Below, in pieces: positions 15,988 to 25,338 of a DNA stretch of 64,000 nucleotides; the first letter of the stretch is position 1; every line of letters starts with the position of its first letter. The notes below the pieces were generated by a model. The model worked only from the letters and a program-made list of their open reading frames with translations, had not been told where the DNA came from and made no database searches. The position numbers and the translations under genes are program-made. Origin of the DNA: Alkaliphilus oremlandii OhILAs (GTDB lineage Bacteria; Bacillota; Clostridia; Peptostreptococcales; Natronincolaceae); NCBI RefSeq assembly GCF_000018325.1, contig NC_009922.1, positions 1,798,001 through 1,862,000 of the forward strand, read 5' to 3'.

Positions 15988-18162
15988 CTAGGTTGTTACC
16001 CTATAGATATCAATAACACCTTGTATTTTTCTTAGTTTTTGCATTAATTTATCTAAATGTTCTATATCACTGATTTCTAACGTCATATTGAATATAGCAG
16101 TGCGTTCCTTCGTGGTTCTAGCGTTTAAAGCATTGATTGGAATCTTAGATTCTGCCAAGGCAACGGTTACCTCCGATAGAAGACCTTTTCTATCGGTAGC
16201 CTTCACCTGTATTTCAGCTTGGAAAGCAATGGCCTTGCCAACATCCCAGCTGACTTCAATAAATCTGTCCTTTATTTCCTCGTTATCAATAATATTTGGA
16301 CAATCCCCTCTGTGGATAGAAACACCTCGTCCACGAGTGATGTAGCCTACAATATGATCTCCTGGAACTGGATTACAGCATCGAGCAAAACGAACCATGA
16401 TATTATCGATGCCTTTGACGATAATACCTTGACTTGGATTATCTTTTTTCTTTCGAGCATTTTCTTTGGAAATTGTTGGTATTTCTTTTTCTGTGGTCTC
16501 TACAACCGTTTCTTTTTTGGCAGCCTCTTTAATCTTTGGCATGACCTGAGTCAACGTAATACCACCGTATCCTATGGCTGCGTATAAGTCTTCTTCGCTA
16601 GAAAATCCTAATTTTCTAGCCATATGGATTAACACTTTCTGTAATTGAGCCGGAGAAATTTGCAGTACCAATCGTCGGATCTCTTTTTCGATAATCTCTT
16701 TTCCTTTTTCGATATTTTCATCACGACGCTCTTTTTTAAACCATTGCTTAATCTTACTTTTGGCTTGAGAGCTTTTAACAATTTTAAGCCAGTCTCTACT
16801 GGGGCCCATACTATTGGATGAAGTTAAAATCTGCACGATATTTCCATTTTTTAATTTATAGTCAATGGGAACGATCCGTCCGTCTACTTTCGCACCAACG
16901 CATTTGTTACCGACGCCAGAGTGGATTTTGTATGCAAAGTCAATTGGTGTTGAACCGATGGGAAGATTTACAACCTCTCCTTTCGGTGTAAAGACAAAAA
17001 CTTCATTACTGAATAAATCTATTTTCAAAGATTCCATAAATTCTTTGGGATCTTTTATTTCCTTTTCCCATTCCAGCATCTGTCTGAGCCAAGCCAGCTT
17101 CATATCGTTCTGCTGTTCTACAGTTTCTGTTCTACCCTCTTTGTACTTCCAATGGGCAGCAATACCGTATTCTGCAATCTGATGCATTTCAAAAGTTCTA
17201 ATTTGAATCTCGAAAGGATCTCCTTGGGGTCCGATCACCGTGGTGTGCAGTGACTGATACATATTGGGCTTGGGCATGGCAATATAATCTTTAAACCGCC
17301 CTGGGATCGGCTTCCATATGGTATGGACAACGCCTAATACACCGTAGCAATCTTTCACGCTATTGACGATGACGCGGACTGCCATAAAATCGAAAATTTC
17401 ATCAAAGGATTTTCCTTGGTAGGTCATCTTTCTATAGATGCTATAAAAATGCTTTGGTCTGCCAGTGATTTCATTTTCAATATCAAAATCCTCTAGCTTT
17501 TCCCTTAAAGTTTCTATAATATCGCTGATAAAATTTTCTCGATCCTTTCTCTTTTGAGATACTTTTTCTACGAGATCATAGTATCCCTGTGGATCAATAT
17601 ATCTTAAACAGATATCTTCCAATTCCCATTTGATTCTGGAAATACCCAGTCGATTGGCAATGGGAGCAAAGATCTCCAATGTCTCTGTCGCCTTTTCCTT
17701 CTGTTTCTCTGGATTTTGGAACTTTAGCGTCCTCATATTGTGAAGGCGGTCCGCAAGCTTTATCAAAATAACACGGATATCCTTCGCCATTGCTAATACC
17801 ATTTTCCTAAGGTTTTCAGCTTGTCTTTCTTCCTTAGAGTTAAAAGAAAGACGGGTTATTTTTGTTACGCCTTCTACTAAATCTGCTATTTCAACGCCAA
17901 ATTCCTCTTTTACCATATCATATCCATATTCTGTATCTTCAATTACATCGTGTAGTAGTCCCGCTACAATCGTACTGGCATCCATCTGTAGGTCTATTAG
18001 AATCCTAGCTACTTCAACAGGATGAATAAAATAATCTTCACCCGATTTTCTATATTGTCCCTGATGTGCTTTTTCCGCATAGTTAAAAGCCTTCGTAATG
18101 AGTTCAAAATCACATTGTGGATTATATTCTTTAATTTTATTGATTAAGTCTTCTAACATCAT
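15988..18162 (-). CDS. relA: bifunctional (p)ppGpp synthetase/hydrolase RelA/SpoT
   Basis: This is the long stringent-response enzyme of Firmicutes (Rel), which makes and degrades the alarmone (p)ppGpp. The 724-aa protein contains, in order, an N-terminal HD hydrolase domain (G-L-L-H-D-V-I-E-D-T), the synthetase domain near 230-340, a TGS domain near 390-450 and a C-terminal ACT domain. Both catalytic domains look intact. The start is the ATG at 18162, eight bases after GAGGG; an in-frame GTG at 18192 has no ribosome binding site. It is first in the relA-dtd-MBL-hemZ unit. Confidence 0.96.
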   Translation of the reverse strand: MMLEDLINKIKEYNPQCDFELITKAFNYAEKAHQGQYRKSGEDYFIHPVEVARILIDLQMDASTIVAGLLHDVIEDTEYGYDMVKEEFGVEIADLVEGVTKITRLSFNSKEERQAENLRKMVLAMAKDIRVILIKLADRLHNMRTLKFQNPEKQKEKATETLEIFAPIANRLGISRIKWELEDICLRYIDPQGYYDLVEKVSQKRKDRENFISDIIETLREKLEDFDIENEITGRPKHFYSIYRKMTYQGKSFDEIFDFMAVRVIVNSVKDCYGVLGVVHTIWKPIPGRFKDYIAMPKPNMYQSLHTTVIGPQGDPFEIQIRTFEMHQIAEYGIAAHWKYKEGRTETVEQQNDMKLAWLRQMLEWEKEIKDPKEFMESLKIDLFSNEVFVFTPKGEVVNLPIGSTPIDFAYKIHSGVGNKCVGAKVDGRIVPIDYKLKNGNIVQILTSSNSMGPSRDWLKIVKSSQAKSKIKQWFKKERRDENIEKGKEIIEKEIRRLVLQISPAQLQKVLIHMARKLGFSSEEDLYAAIGYGGITLTQVMPKIKEAAKKETVVETTEKEIPTISKENARKKKDNPSQGIIVKGIDNIMVRFARCCNPVPGDHIVGYITRGRGVSIHRGDCPNIIDNEEIKDRFIEVSWDVGKAIAFQAEIQVKATDRKGLLSEVTVALAESKIPINALNARTTKERTAIFNMTLEISDIEHLDKLMQKLRKIQGVIDIYRVTT

Positions 18163-18293
18163 ATATTCACCCTCTTTAGTAGCCATAGACACTACAATTA
18201 TAGTTTTAAAGCAAAGCTTAGATCATCCAAACACGCAATAACTCGTTTAATATTGTAATTCATTATAAAGCTTAATTTCTTATCCATTTTTAT

Positions 18294-18334
18294 AAAAAAA
18301 GCTTCTATAAAAGCGTTGCAAGGAAGCTTTTTTT
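18294..18334. terminator. terminator between apt and relA
   Basis: AAAGCTTC and GAAGCTTT (18298-18305 with 18323-18330) form a stem flanked by A- and T-runs, so it can work on either strand. A second, weaker hairpin (ATAAGCA/TGCTTAT, about 18403-18429) lies closer to the apt stop. The rest of 18163-18449 is AT-rich without a gene. Confidence 0.75.
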
Positions 18335-18449
18335 GAAACTCATTTACGGTAAAGTTCTTCTTTAGAAATACATTATAAGTAGAACTTTCCTATTTGTTAT
18401 AAGAATAAGCACCTTATTGAAGCGATGCTTATCCTAATTTATAGAATTC

Positions 18450-18968
18450 TTAAAATTCGTATTCTACCAATGATTTTATTTCGTAACCCTTTAAAATATC
18501 TCTTCCTTTTAGTCCAGTCAATTCGATTAGGAAGTTCATAGAAACCACTTGTCCGCCAAGTGCTTCAACCATCTTTGCCGTAGCCAGTACAGTTCCTCCT
18601 GTGGCCAATAGATCATCTACAATCGCAACTCTCTGCCCTGGCCGAATTGAGTCCTTGTGTATTTGTAATGAGTCTGTCCCATATTCAAGTTCATACTCAT
18701 AAGTAAGCGTTTCTGCTGGGAGCTTTCCAGGTTTTCTTACTGGAACGAATCCTACGCCTAATTTATATGCAACTGGTGTCCCTACTAAAAATCCCCTAGC
18801 TTCGGGTCCTACTATGATATCGATATTCAAGTCTTTTAATTGCTCTGTCAATTGATCGGTTACATATTGTAAAGCTTCTCCTTCTTTTAAAACAGTGGTA
18901 ATATCCTTAAAGCTGATACCTTCCTTAGGAAAACCTTCAATCTGTCTGATCTTACTTTTTAAATCCAT
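18450..18968 (-). CDS. apt: adenine phosphoribosyltransferase
   Basis: This salvage enzyme converts adenine and PRPP to AMP. The 172-aa protein has the usual APRT length and the PRPP-binding motif V-D-D-L-L-A-T-G-G-T near residues 121-130, preceded by the P-E-A-R-G-F substrate loop near 57. It lies between recJ and relA, the same order as in many Firmicutes. The ATG follows GGGGAGG. Confidence 0.96.
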   Translation of the reverse strand: MDLKSKIRQIEGFPKEGISFKDITTVLKEGEALQYVTDQLTEQLKDLNIDIIVGPEARGFLVGTPVAYKLGVGFVPVRKPGKLPAETLTYEYELEYGTDSLQIHKDSIRPGQRVAIVDDLLATGGTVLATAKMVEALGGQVVSMNFLIELTGLKGRDILKGYEIKSLVEYEF

Positions 18969-19128
18969 TCGTTATTTCCTCCCCACAGCATGTGCTGACA
19001 TTTATTTTAAAAACCATACTAATGATTTTCATTCTAGTAGCCCAGTTTTATAAAGAATAATAATATTATATCTTTTATATAGAATTTTATCAATAATCTA
19101 AATACAACAACTGTCCCGTAGTTTAAGT

Positions 19129-20892
19129 TTATCGAAAATCTTCAATGGTAAGTTGGATATTGGACCGTTCCATATAGGTATTGATGGTCGGGTAGAATGC
19201 GATGTCTATCACAATATTTGTATTTGAGCCTTGATATAGCCTCTCTAATTCATCGCTTCCAAATCTAGTCGTTATCAACTCTTCAAATGCCTTAATATCT
19301 CCAAAATAGATGCCGTCCATATATTTCCCTTGTTTCGAAAGTAATTTGAGTTTTAAAACATTTCTATTCTGACCAAGGATATGTCCTTTTATTACCCGAA
19401 TATTTTTATCGCCAAACAGAGGTTTGTTATTTCCTTTCCCAAAAGGAGACAATCGCTCAATATCTTCTATAAGTTCATAGTCGATACGATCTATTTCTAA
19501 TCCCATATCTAAATTAATGGTTGGTATTAAGTCCTCTTCCGTTAGGTCTGTCACTTGATTCAACTTTTCCCTCAGGTTTTCCACTTGATCTTCATCTAAG
19601 GATAACCCTGCAGCCATAGGATGTCCACCAAATTTCCGAAGTAAATCCTTACATTTTAGCAATTCCTCAAACATATTATAGCAGTCAATGGATCGGCCAG
19701 AGCCCTTAACGCCCTCTTCGGATTTTGTCAGCACAATGGTAGGAACATGGTATTGCTCTTTTATTCTTCCAGCAATGATCCCAGCCAAACTTTCATGGAC
19801 CTCCGGCATATAGATTACGAAAACCTTGTGATTCTTTATGTCCGTACCTTCAATGATCTCTATGGCTTTTTCCACACCTTTGATGGTCATATCTTTCCGA
19901 TCTTGATTGAGCTCGTATAGTTCCTTTGCTAAAGAATCTACTTCTTCCCGATCCTCTGCAATTAAAAGTCGGAGACCTTTTTTTGCATTGTCCAGTCTGC
20001 CAGAAGCATTGATACATGGACCTATAATAAAACCCAAGTGGTATACAGATATGCTTTTGCTTTCAATACCGGATTCTTTCATTAAGGCCATCAGTCCTAG
20101 ATTATTGGTGGTTTTAATAGCCTCTAATCCCTGTTTTACAAAAATTCGATTCTCATCGATTAGGTCAACAACATCACAAACTGTGGCGATTGCAACAAAT
20201 TCTATCAGCCGAAAGCTTTCTTCCATAGGGATCTTCATCTTTTCATAAAGCACCTGTATCAGTTTAAAGGCCACACCTGCGCCACATAAGCTCTTAAACT
20301 CATAGTCACATTCTTCTTGCTTCGGGTTGATAATAGCGTCCGCACAGGAACTAATAAAGGTTCTCTTACTTTCTTCATCTTCAATAAAGGGGATGTCATG
20401 ATGATCTGTAACGATTACAGTCAATCCCAAATCCTTAGCGTATTGAATGGGTTCTATTGCCGAGATACCATTATCACAAGTAATAATGGTATCGATACCT
20501 TCAGATTTTGATCGTTCAATAATGCTCCTGTTGATACCATATCCATCCTTGATTCTATCCGGTATATCGTAATCTACATCGGCACCACATTTGCTGAGAG
20601 CCATAAACAATATATAAGTGCTGATAACACCATCCACATCATAATCGCCGATAATTCTTATTCTTTTATGGGTCTCTATTTTAGATTTTAAAATAGAGGC
20701 AGCTTTGACCACATCCTTCATCTTTTTAGGGTCATGTAAATGGTCTAAGTTCGAGTCAATAAAGCTACTGATAAGGCGTTCTTCCGTAATACTTCTGTTG
20801 ACCAATAGCTTGCAGATCAATGGACTGATGTTAAATTTCTCAGACATCCTCCCATAATCGAATTTCTTATTTTTAACGAACCATTTTTTCAA
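19129..20892 (-). CDS. recJ: single-stranded-DNA-specific exonuclease RecJ
   Basis: This 5'-3' ssDNA exonuclease acts in recombination and base-excision and mismatch repair. The 587-aa protein has the DHH phosphoesterase motifs: G-D-Y-D-V-D-G-V near residue 80, T-D-H-H-D-I-P near 163, and a later DHHA1 domain with G-G-H-P-M-A-A-G. An OB-fold region follows. The start is a TTG at 20892, seven bases after GGGGGAG; no ATG is better placed. Confidence 0.95.
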   Translation of the reverse strand: MKKWFVKNKKFDYGRMSEKFNISPLICKLLVNRSITEERLISSFIDSNLDHLHDPKKMKDVVKAASILKSKIETHKRIRIIGDYDVDGVISTYILFMALSKCGADVDYDIPDRIKDGYGINRSIIERSKSEGIDTIITCDNGISAIEPIQYAKDLGLTVIVTDHHDIPFIEDEESKRTFISSCADAIINPKQEECDYEFKSLCGAGVAFKLIQVLYEKMKIPMEESFRLIEFVAIATVCDVVDLIDENRIFVKQGLEAIKTTNNLGLMALMKESGIESKSISVYHLGFIIGPCINASGRLDNAKKGLRLLIAEDREEVDSLAKELYELNQDRKDMTIKGVEKAIEIIEGTDIKNHKVFVIYMPEVHESLAGIIAGRIKEQYHVPTIVLTKSEEGVKGSGRSIDCYNMFEELLKCKDLLRKFGGHPMAAGLSLDEDQVENLREKLNQVTDLTEEDLIPTINLDMGLEIDRIDYELIEDIERLSPFGKGNNKPLFGDKNIRVIKGHILGQNRNVLKLKLLSKQGKYMDGIYFGDIKAFEELITTRFGSDELERLYQGSNTNIVIDIAFYPTINTYMERSNIQLTIEDFR

Positions 20893-21001
20893 GAAATAAC
20901 TCCCCCTTTCTCAAGCAATAAAGACAGCTACAGCTGCCTCTATCTATTTGCAAGTCGTTATTCAAAAAATGTAAGGGTTTCAAATTTAATGGATATAAGG
21001 A

Positions 21002-21030
21002 ATCTGATGAAAGATTGGCCTCCATCAGAT
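21002..21030 (-). terminator. terminator-like hairpin after gamma carbonic anhydrase
   Basis: An eight-base stem (ATCTGATG with CATCAGAT) lies 12 bp past the stop codon at the end of the long ruvC-to-carbonic-anhydrase series. The T-tract after it is weak. Confidence 0.5.
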
Positions 21031-21041
21031 AATATATCACA

Positions 21042-21548
21042 CTATTCCACCTTATGATCCTTAGATAGCTTTACATATTTTTCAGCAGAATCGATTAAGG
21101 ACTTCTTTTCTTCTACTGTTAATTCTCTAATGACCTTTGCAGGAGAACCTAAGGCTAGAACACCGGATGGAATTTTTTTACCAGATGTAACGATAGACCC
21201 TGCCCCTATAATGGTCTCGTCTCCGATCTCTGCACCGTCTAATACAATGGCACCCATACCAATGAGAACCTTATTACCGACAGAGCAAGCATGTACGATG
21301 GCATTATGACCTACCGTTACATCATCTCCAATGATGGTAGGAAAATCATCGCTATTGTGAATCACTGAGTTGTCTTGAATATTGGTGTTCTTTCCAATCC
21401 GTACAGAGTTCACATCGGCACGAATGACCACATTGTACCAAATACTTGAATTTTCTCCAATAACAATATCGCCTATCACATTGGCAGTTTCCGCAATGAA
21501 GCAATGCTCATGTATCATGGGGTTTTTATCTCTAAAAGACTTAATCAT
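21042..21548 (-). CDS. gamma carbonic anhydrase family protein (left-handed beta-helix)
   Basis: This 168-aa protein is built of hexapeptide repeats (for example I-G-E-N-S-S-I-W, I-G-D-D-V-T-V-G), which form a left-handed beta-helix trimer. Zinc-ligand histidines are present at H67-N-S (one coil) and in G-H-N-A-I-V-H-A (the next coil), as in gamma-type carbonic anhydrases (YrdA/PaaY/CaiE). Enzymatic activity is uncertain because many homologues are weak or inactive. It overlaps the end of the SCIFF maturase gene by 8 bp and is probably coupled to it. Confidence 0.85.
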   Translation of the reverse strand: MIKSFRDKNPMIHEHCFIAETANVIGDIVIGENSSIWYNVVIRADVNSVRIGKNTNIQDNSVIHNSDDFPTIIGDDVTVGHNAIVHACSVGNKVLIGMGAIVLDGAEIGDETIIGAGSIVTSGKKIPSGVLALGSPAKVIRELTVEEKKSLIDSAEKYVKLSKDHKVE

Positions 21549-22908
21549 TGCTGTTTTCCTCCGCTAACTTTGCTTGTATAATTAGAGCACATTCCACTCT
21601 TTTCTTTTCCATTTCACATCCAACATCGTATGGCTCATAAATATTTTTATTGAAATTGTATGCATTGGCATGGCAACCACCGCTGCAATAAAATTTAGCC
21701 CAGCACGTTCCGCATTTCTCTTTGTTATAAATATGAGCGTTGTTGAATTCATTATATAAATCTGTATTTAATGTGCCTTCCATGATATTTCCAACCTTGA
21801 AATCTTCATTTCCTACAAATTGGTGGCATGGATAAATTTCACCTTCCGGCGTGATTGCTAAATACTCTGCACCAGCGCCGCATCCAGAAACTCTCTTGAT
21901 AACGCAAGGTCCTTGATTCAAATCAACCATAAAGTGGAAGAAATCGAATCCCTTTCCTTCTTTGATTCTCTTCACATATTCTTTGGATAGTTCTTCATAT
22001 TGATCAAATACCGTTTGAAGGTCCTCTTCACTGATTGCATAATCGTGGTGTGGCTCTGCTACTACGGGCTCCATAGAAGTACTTTTAAATCCAAGATCTG
22101 CAAGATGCAGGACGTCTTTTGCAAAGTCTAAGTTCTCCTTCGTAAAGGTTCCTCTTACATAATAATTTCGATGACCTCTTAACTCTGCCATTTTTAAGAA
22201 TTTCGGTACGATGATATCGTAGGTACCTTGTCCATTGATAGCGTACCTCATATTGTCATTGACTTCACGTCTTCCATCAATACTGAGGACTACATTATGC
22301 ATATTTTCATTGATATACGCCATGTTCTCATCATTGAGGAGTACACCGTTGGTAGTCATTGTAAATCGAATATTTTTATTAAACTCTTTCTCCTTGCTTC
22401 TTCCGTAATCTACAATTTTCTTTACGGTTTCAAAGTTCATCAGCGGCTCTCCACCAAAGAAGTCCACCTCTAAATTCCGTCTACCACCGGAGTTTTCTAG
22501 TAGAAAATCAATGGCTTTCTTCCCTACTTCTTCGCTCATCAAGCTTCGAACGCCTTTAAAGTCGCCTTGGGAAGCAAAGCAATATTTACAACGGATGTTA
22601 CAATCGTGAGCTATATGTAAACATAAAGCTTTAACAACAGGTTTCTTGTTTTTAAAGCCATCATGATTAAAATAACGGTCGTCTGAAAATAAAAGACCCT
22701 CTGTCTTTATTAAATCCAATTCTTTTACTGCTTCCTTTATTTCTTCTGCGGAATATTTCGCTTTCAGTAGTTCTACAATTTCTTCTGTACCCTTATTTCC
22801 ATAGAAATCTAGAACGTCATAGGTTAGCTTATCAATCACATGGACTGCACCACTATTGACATCCATCACCATATAGGTATTATCTTGATAAAATTTATGA
22901 ATCATCAT
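21541..22908 (-). CDS. SCIFF peptide thioether maturase (radical SAM/SPASM)
   Basis: This radical-SAM enzyme installs Cys-to-Thr/Ser-type thioether cross-links in the SCIFF peptide encoded just upstream. The 455-aa protein has a short N-terminal recognition-type domain (PqqD-like, about residues 10-70), the cluster motif C-N-I-R-C-K-Y-C-F near 105, and a C-terminal SPASM region with many cysteines (C-G-T-C, C-S-G-G-C). I chose the ATG at 22908 because GAAAGGAG lies directly upstream; the 31-codon upstream extension has no ribosome binding site and runs back into the leader. A terminator separates it from the SCIFF gene. Confidence 0.93.
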   Translation of the reverse strand: MMIHKFYQDNTYMVMDVNSGAVHVIDKLTYDVLDFYGNKGTEEIVELLKAKYSAEEIKEAVKELDLIKTEGLLFSDDRYFNHDGFKNKKPVVKALCLHIAHDCNIRCKYCFASQGDFKGVRSLMSEEVGKKAIDFLLENSGGRRNLEVDFFGGEPLMNFETVKKIVDYGRSKEKEFNKNIRFTMTTNGVLLNDENMAYINENMHNVVLSIDGRREVNDNMRYAINGQGTYDIIVPKFLKMAELRGHRNYYVRGTFTKENLDFAKDVLHLADLGFKSTSMEPVVAEPHHDYAISEEDLQTVFDQYEELSKEYVKRIKEGKGFDFFHFMVDLNQGPCVIKRVSGCGAGAEYLAITPEGEIYPCHQFVGNEDFKVGNIMEGTLNTDLYNEFNNAHIYNKEKCGTCWAKFYCSGGCHANAYNFNKNIYEPYDVGCEMEKKRVECALIIQAKLAEENSND

Positions 22909-23028
22909 AAAGCTCCTTTCAAATGACACTTCAAACTCGAAGTGTTTCAACAAAATCAACTGCCTCAACATCATTTTATAGAATATAGACGAAACTTTCA
23001 AGAAAAAGACGTCTAAAGATATGCCATG

Positions 23029-23056
23029 AAAAAACAGCAGTGATTTGTCACTGCTG
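23029..23056 (-). terminator. terminator between SCIFF and its maturase
   Basis: A perfect nine-base stem, CAGCAGTGA with TCACTGCTG around a CAAA loop (minus strand), is followed by six T residues. It lies 16 bp after the SCIFF stop codon and upstream of the maturase, so readthrough sets the peptide-to-enzyme ratio. Confidence 0.9.
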
Positions 23057-23072
23057 CCTAACTGTATGTAGT

Positions 23073-23213
23073 TTATTTATTCTCGCATTCTTGATTTGCT
23101 ACTGTACAAGATGTTTTGCAAGCAGATTGGCAAGAAGTTTGACACTCTCCACATCCACCTTTGATCGCGCTTTTTACAAGCGTTGCTCCGCTTAATGTTT
23201 TGATATGCTTCAT
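23073..23213 (-). CDS. SCIFF ribosomally synthesised peptide precursor (six cysteines in forty-five)
   Basis: This is the 46-aa precursor of the clostridial SCIFF RiPP. It begins M-K-H-I-K-T-L-S, the conserved leader. A core follows with six cysteines at positions 21, 24, 28, 32, 36 and 43 in the pattern G-G-C-G-E-C-Q-T-S-C-Q-S-A-C-K-T-S-C; threonines and serines in it are likely thioether acceptors. The ATG follows GGGG at seven bases. Directly downstream are a terminator and the maturase gene, and upstream are the TIGR04086 membrane protein and yajC, the usual neighbourhood. The biological role of mature SCIFF is not known to me. Confidence 0.95.
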   Translation of the reverse strand: MKHIKTLSGATLVKSAIKGGCGECQTSCQSACKTSCTVANQECENK

Positions 23214-23287
23214 AATAAAGCCCCTTTCCTAATAAAATATCTTATTACTTTTAGATTATATCATAAAGAAACAGGTAAAAAAAGCTA

Positions 23288-23686
23288 TTATTTAATGTTC
23301 ACACCCAACATTCCGCCAATGGCGCCTGCGCCTAATCCCAAGATCATTTTATATAGGGTGATTTGATCGAAAGAATAACCCGATATAAATGCTTTACTGA
23401 TGATAATCAATATGAGGACAAAGATCAACCCTACAATACCTCCATGAAGCCACCCTTTGCTTCTCAATTTAACAGAGCAATACATAGCAGAAAAAACAAT
23501 ACCGATGATCATAATAATCGATGTAGATAATGGGATGATATGCTCTCCAACACTGGAATAAGTTATTAGAACAGCCACTAGAAGAAAGAGGATTAAAGCT
23601 ACTGTATATCCTCGAATGAGTCCACGACCGTATATTCTTATGTTAAAATAACCTAGGTTCACTGTATTTTTTTTGATATTTCTCAT
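23288..23686 (-). CDS. TIGR04086 family membrane protein
   Basis: This 132-aa protein has four predicted transmembrane helices (about residues 23-45, 52-70, 80-100 and 110-130) and glycine-rich ends (G-L-G-A-G-A-I-G-G-M-L-G). It matches the small membrane protein family that lies next to SCIFF in Clostridia. Its function is unknown; involvement with SCIFF or with the Sec-associated yajC can only be inferred from position. The ATG follows GGAGGTG. Confidence 0.8.
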   Translation of the reverse strand: MRNIKKNTVNLGYFNIRIYGRGLIRGYTVALILFLLVAVLITYSSVGEHIIPLSTSIIMIIGIVFSAMYCSVKLRSKGWLHGGIVGLIFVLILIIISKAFISGYSFDQITLYKMILGLGAGAIGGMLGVNIK

Positions 23687-23748
23687 ATCTACACCTCCAG
23701 AGTACTTGTATATTTAATCATATGCGGCGCAGTAACGGAATTATTACC

Positions 23749-23795
23749 AAAAAACTCATATTTTAGATCGCGTCTTTGATCTAAAATATGAGTTT
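23749..23795 (-). terminator. terminator after yajC
   Basis: A stem of about 18 bp (AAACTCATATTTTAGATC with its perfect complement, eight-base loop) is followed by a T-run on the minus strand. It may partly separate yajC from the TIGR04086-SCIFF genes. Confidence 0.85.
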
Positions 23796-23815
23796 CAATT
23801 GATATTTTGATTGTT

Positions 23816-24100
23816 TTATTTCTCAATGCTCTTTTCTTGCTGAGTTACAGTTCCAACGGCCCATTTAGACATTGTTAATTTAACTTTGTCTGCACCAACT
23901 TCAAGAGTCATAATATCCTCTTTTATTTTAGTCACTTTACCATGAATTCCTCCAATCGTGATGACTTCATCCCCAACCTTTAAGTTATTTCTCATTTCCT
24001 TTATTTTCTTATCCTTTTTTTGTTGCGGTCTAATTAATATGAAATAAAAAACAACAAAAACGCCTAATGGTAATACTAAATTCGCAACTGCTGCTGGCAT
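23816..24100 (-). CDS. yajC: preprotein translocase subunit YajC
   Basis: This small accessory subunit of the Sec-DF-YajC membrane complex assists protein export. The 94-aa protein has one N-terminal transmembrane helix (about residues 7-25) followed by the family motif F-Y-F-I-L-I-R-P-Q-Q-K-K-D-K and a beta-rich cytoplasmic tail with G-D-E-V-I-T-I-G-G-I-H-G. The ATG at 24100 is chosen over an upstream ATG at 24121 because GGGAGGG lies between them. It follows tgt in the queA-tgt-yajC order seen widely in bacteria. Confidence 0.93.
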   Translation of the reverse strand: MPAAVANLVLPLGVFVVFYFILIRPQQKKDKKIKEMRNNLKVGDEVITIGGIHGKVTKIKEDIMTLEVGADKVKLTMSKWAVGTVTQQEKSIEK

Positions 24101-24201
24101 AGTATAACTTCCCTCCCTCATAATCCATATATTTTTAAATTAATGCTAAACATATAAATTCAACAAATAATGTAAATTTCCTTTAATTTAATCAAATAAT
24201 T

Positions 24202-25320
24202 TTATAAATTGTATCCATATTTCTCAAAGAAATCTTTACGATAGTCCAATAAGCGGTCTTCTCGAATGGCTTGTCTCACTTCTTCCATTAAGTTTAAAAG
24301 GAAATGGAGATTATGATTGGTTAGAAGCCTCAATCCTAAAATTTCATTTGCCTTAAATAAGTGGCGTAAATAAGCCTTCGAATAATTTTTACAGGTATAG
24401 CAGCCACATTCAGTATCCAGTGGTTCGAAACTTTCTGTATGACTTGCATTTTTTATGACAACTTTTCCTCTGCTGGTCATGGCTGTCCCATTTCTACCGA
24501 TTCTGGAAGGGAGAACACAATCGAACATGTCAATGCCTCTAATTACACCTTCAATTAAATCATCTGGACTACCAACCCCCATCAGATACCTTGGTTTATC
24601 CTTCGGCATCAACGGTGTGGTATACTCTAAGACATCATACATAATATCCTTGGGCTCCCCAACGCTCAATCCGCCTACAGAGTATCCTGGGAAATCTAAT
24701 CCGATGATCTCCTCCGCACTTTGCTTTCTTAAGTCCTTATACATTCCACCTTGAATGATACCGAACAAAGCCTGTTGATCCGTATTTTTATGAGCATCTT
24801 TACATCTTTTTGCCCATCGTGTAGTTCTTTCAAGAGAATTTTTTACGTAATCATAGTCTGCCGGGTATGGCGCACATTCATCAAAGGCCATCATAATATC
24901 CGAGCCCAATGAATTTTGGATTTCAACAGCGATTTCAGGACTGATAAAGTGCTTCGAACCATCTAAGTGAGATCGAAACTCTACGCCTTCCTCCCTGATC
25001 TTTCTTAATGGGCCTAAGCTAAAGACTTGGAAACCACCACTATCCGTTAAAATTGGTCGATCCCAATTCATAAACTTATGTAGTCCTCCTGCTTTTTCAA
25101 TAAGCTTGTGTCCTGGTCTCAGATATAAATGGTATGTATTACTTAAAATAATTTGTGCATTCATATCCTTTAATTCTTCCGGTGTCATTGCTTTAACTGT
25201 AGCTTGAGTCCCTACAGGCATAAAGATCGGCGTTTCTATCACACCGTGGGGTGTATGTAATCGACCTAATCTTGCACCACTCTGTTTACATGTTTTTATT
25301 AATTCATATCTAATTGCCAC
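24202..25320 (-). CDS. tgt: queuine tRNA-ribosyltransferase
   Basis: This enzyme exchanges guanine 34 of GUN-anticodon tRNAs for preQ1 during queuosine synthesis. The 372-aa protein has the catalytic aspartates in D-S-G-G-F-Q-V near residue 93 and in the D-x-V-L-P-S-R-x-x-R-N-G stretch near 266, and the zinc motif C-G-C-Y-T-C near 306 with a following histidine. The start is a GTG at 25320. It lies directly after queA, the next pathway enzyme. Confidence 0.96.
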   Translation of the reverse strand: MAIRYELIKTCKQSGARLGRLHTPHGVIETPIFMPVGTQATVKAMTPEELKDMNAQIILSNTYHLYLRPGHKLIEKAGGLHKFMNWDRPILTDSGGFQVFSLGPLRKIREEGVEFRSHLDGSKHFISPEIAVEIQNSLGSDIMMAFDECAPYPADYDYVKNSLERTTRWAKRCKDAHKNTDQQALFGIIQGGMYKDLRKQSAEEIIGLDFPGYSVGGLSVGEPKDIMYDVLEYTTPLMPKDKPRYLMGVGSPDDLIEGVIRGIDMFDCVLPSRIGRNGTAMTSRGKVVIKNASHTESFEPLDTECGCYTCKNYSKAYLRHLFKANEILGLRLLTNHNLHFLLNLMEEVRQAIREDRLLDYRKDFFEKYGYNL

Positions 25321-25338
25321 TGTAAATCTTCACCATCC

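Noticed and set aside
22909..23001. 31-codon N-terminal extension of the SCIFF maturase
   Set aside because: The extension lies in the leader after the SCIFF terminator, has no ribosome binding site and does not resemble the family; GAAAGGAG precedes the ATG at 22908.
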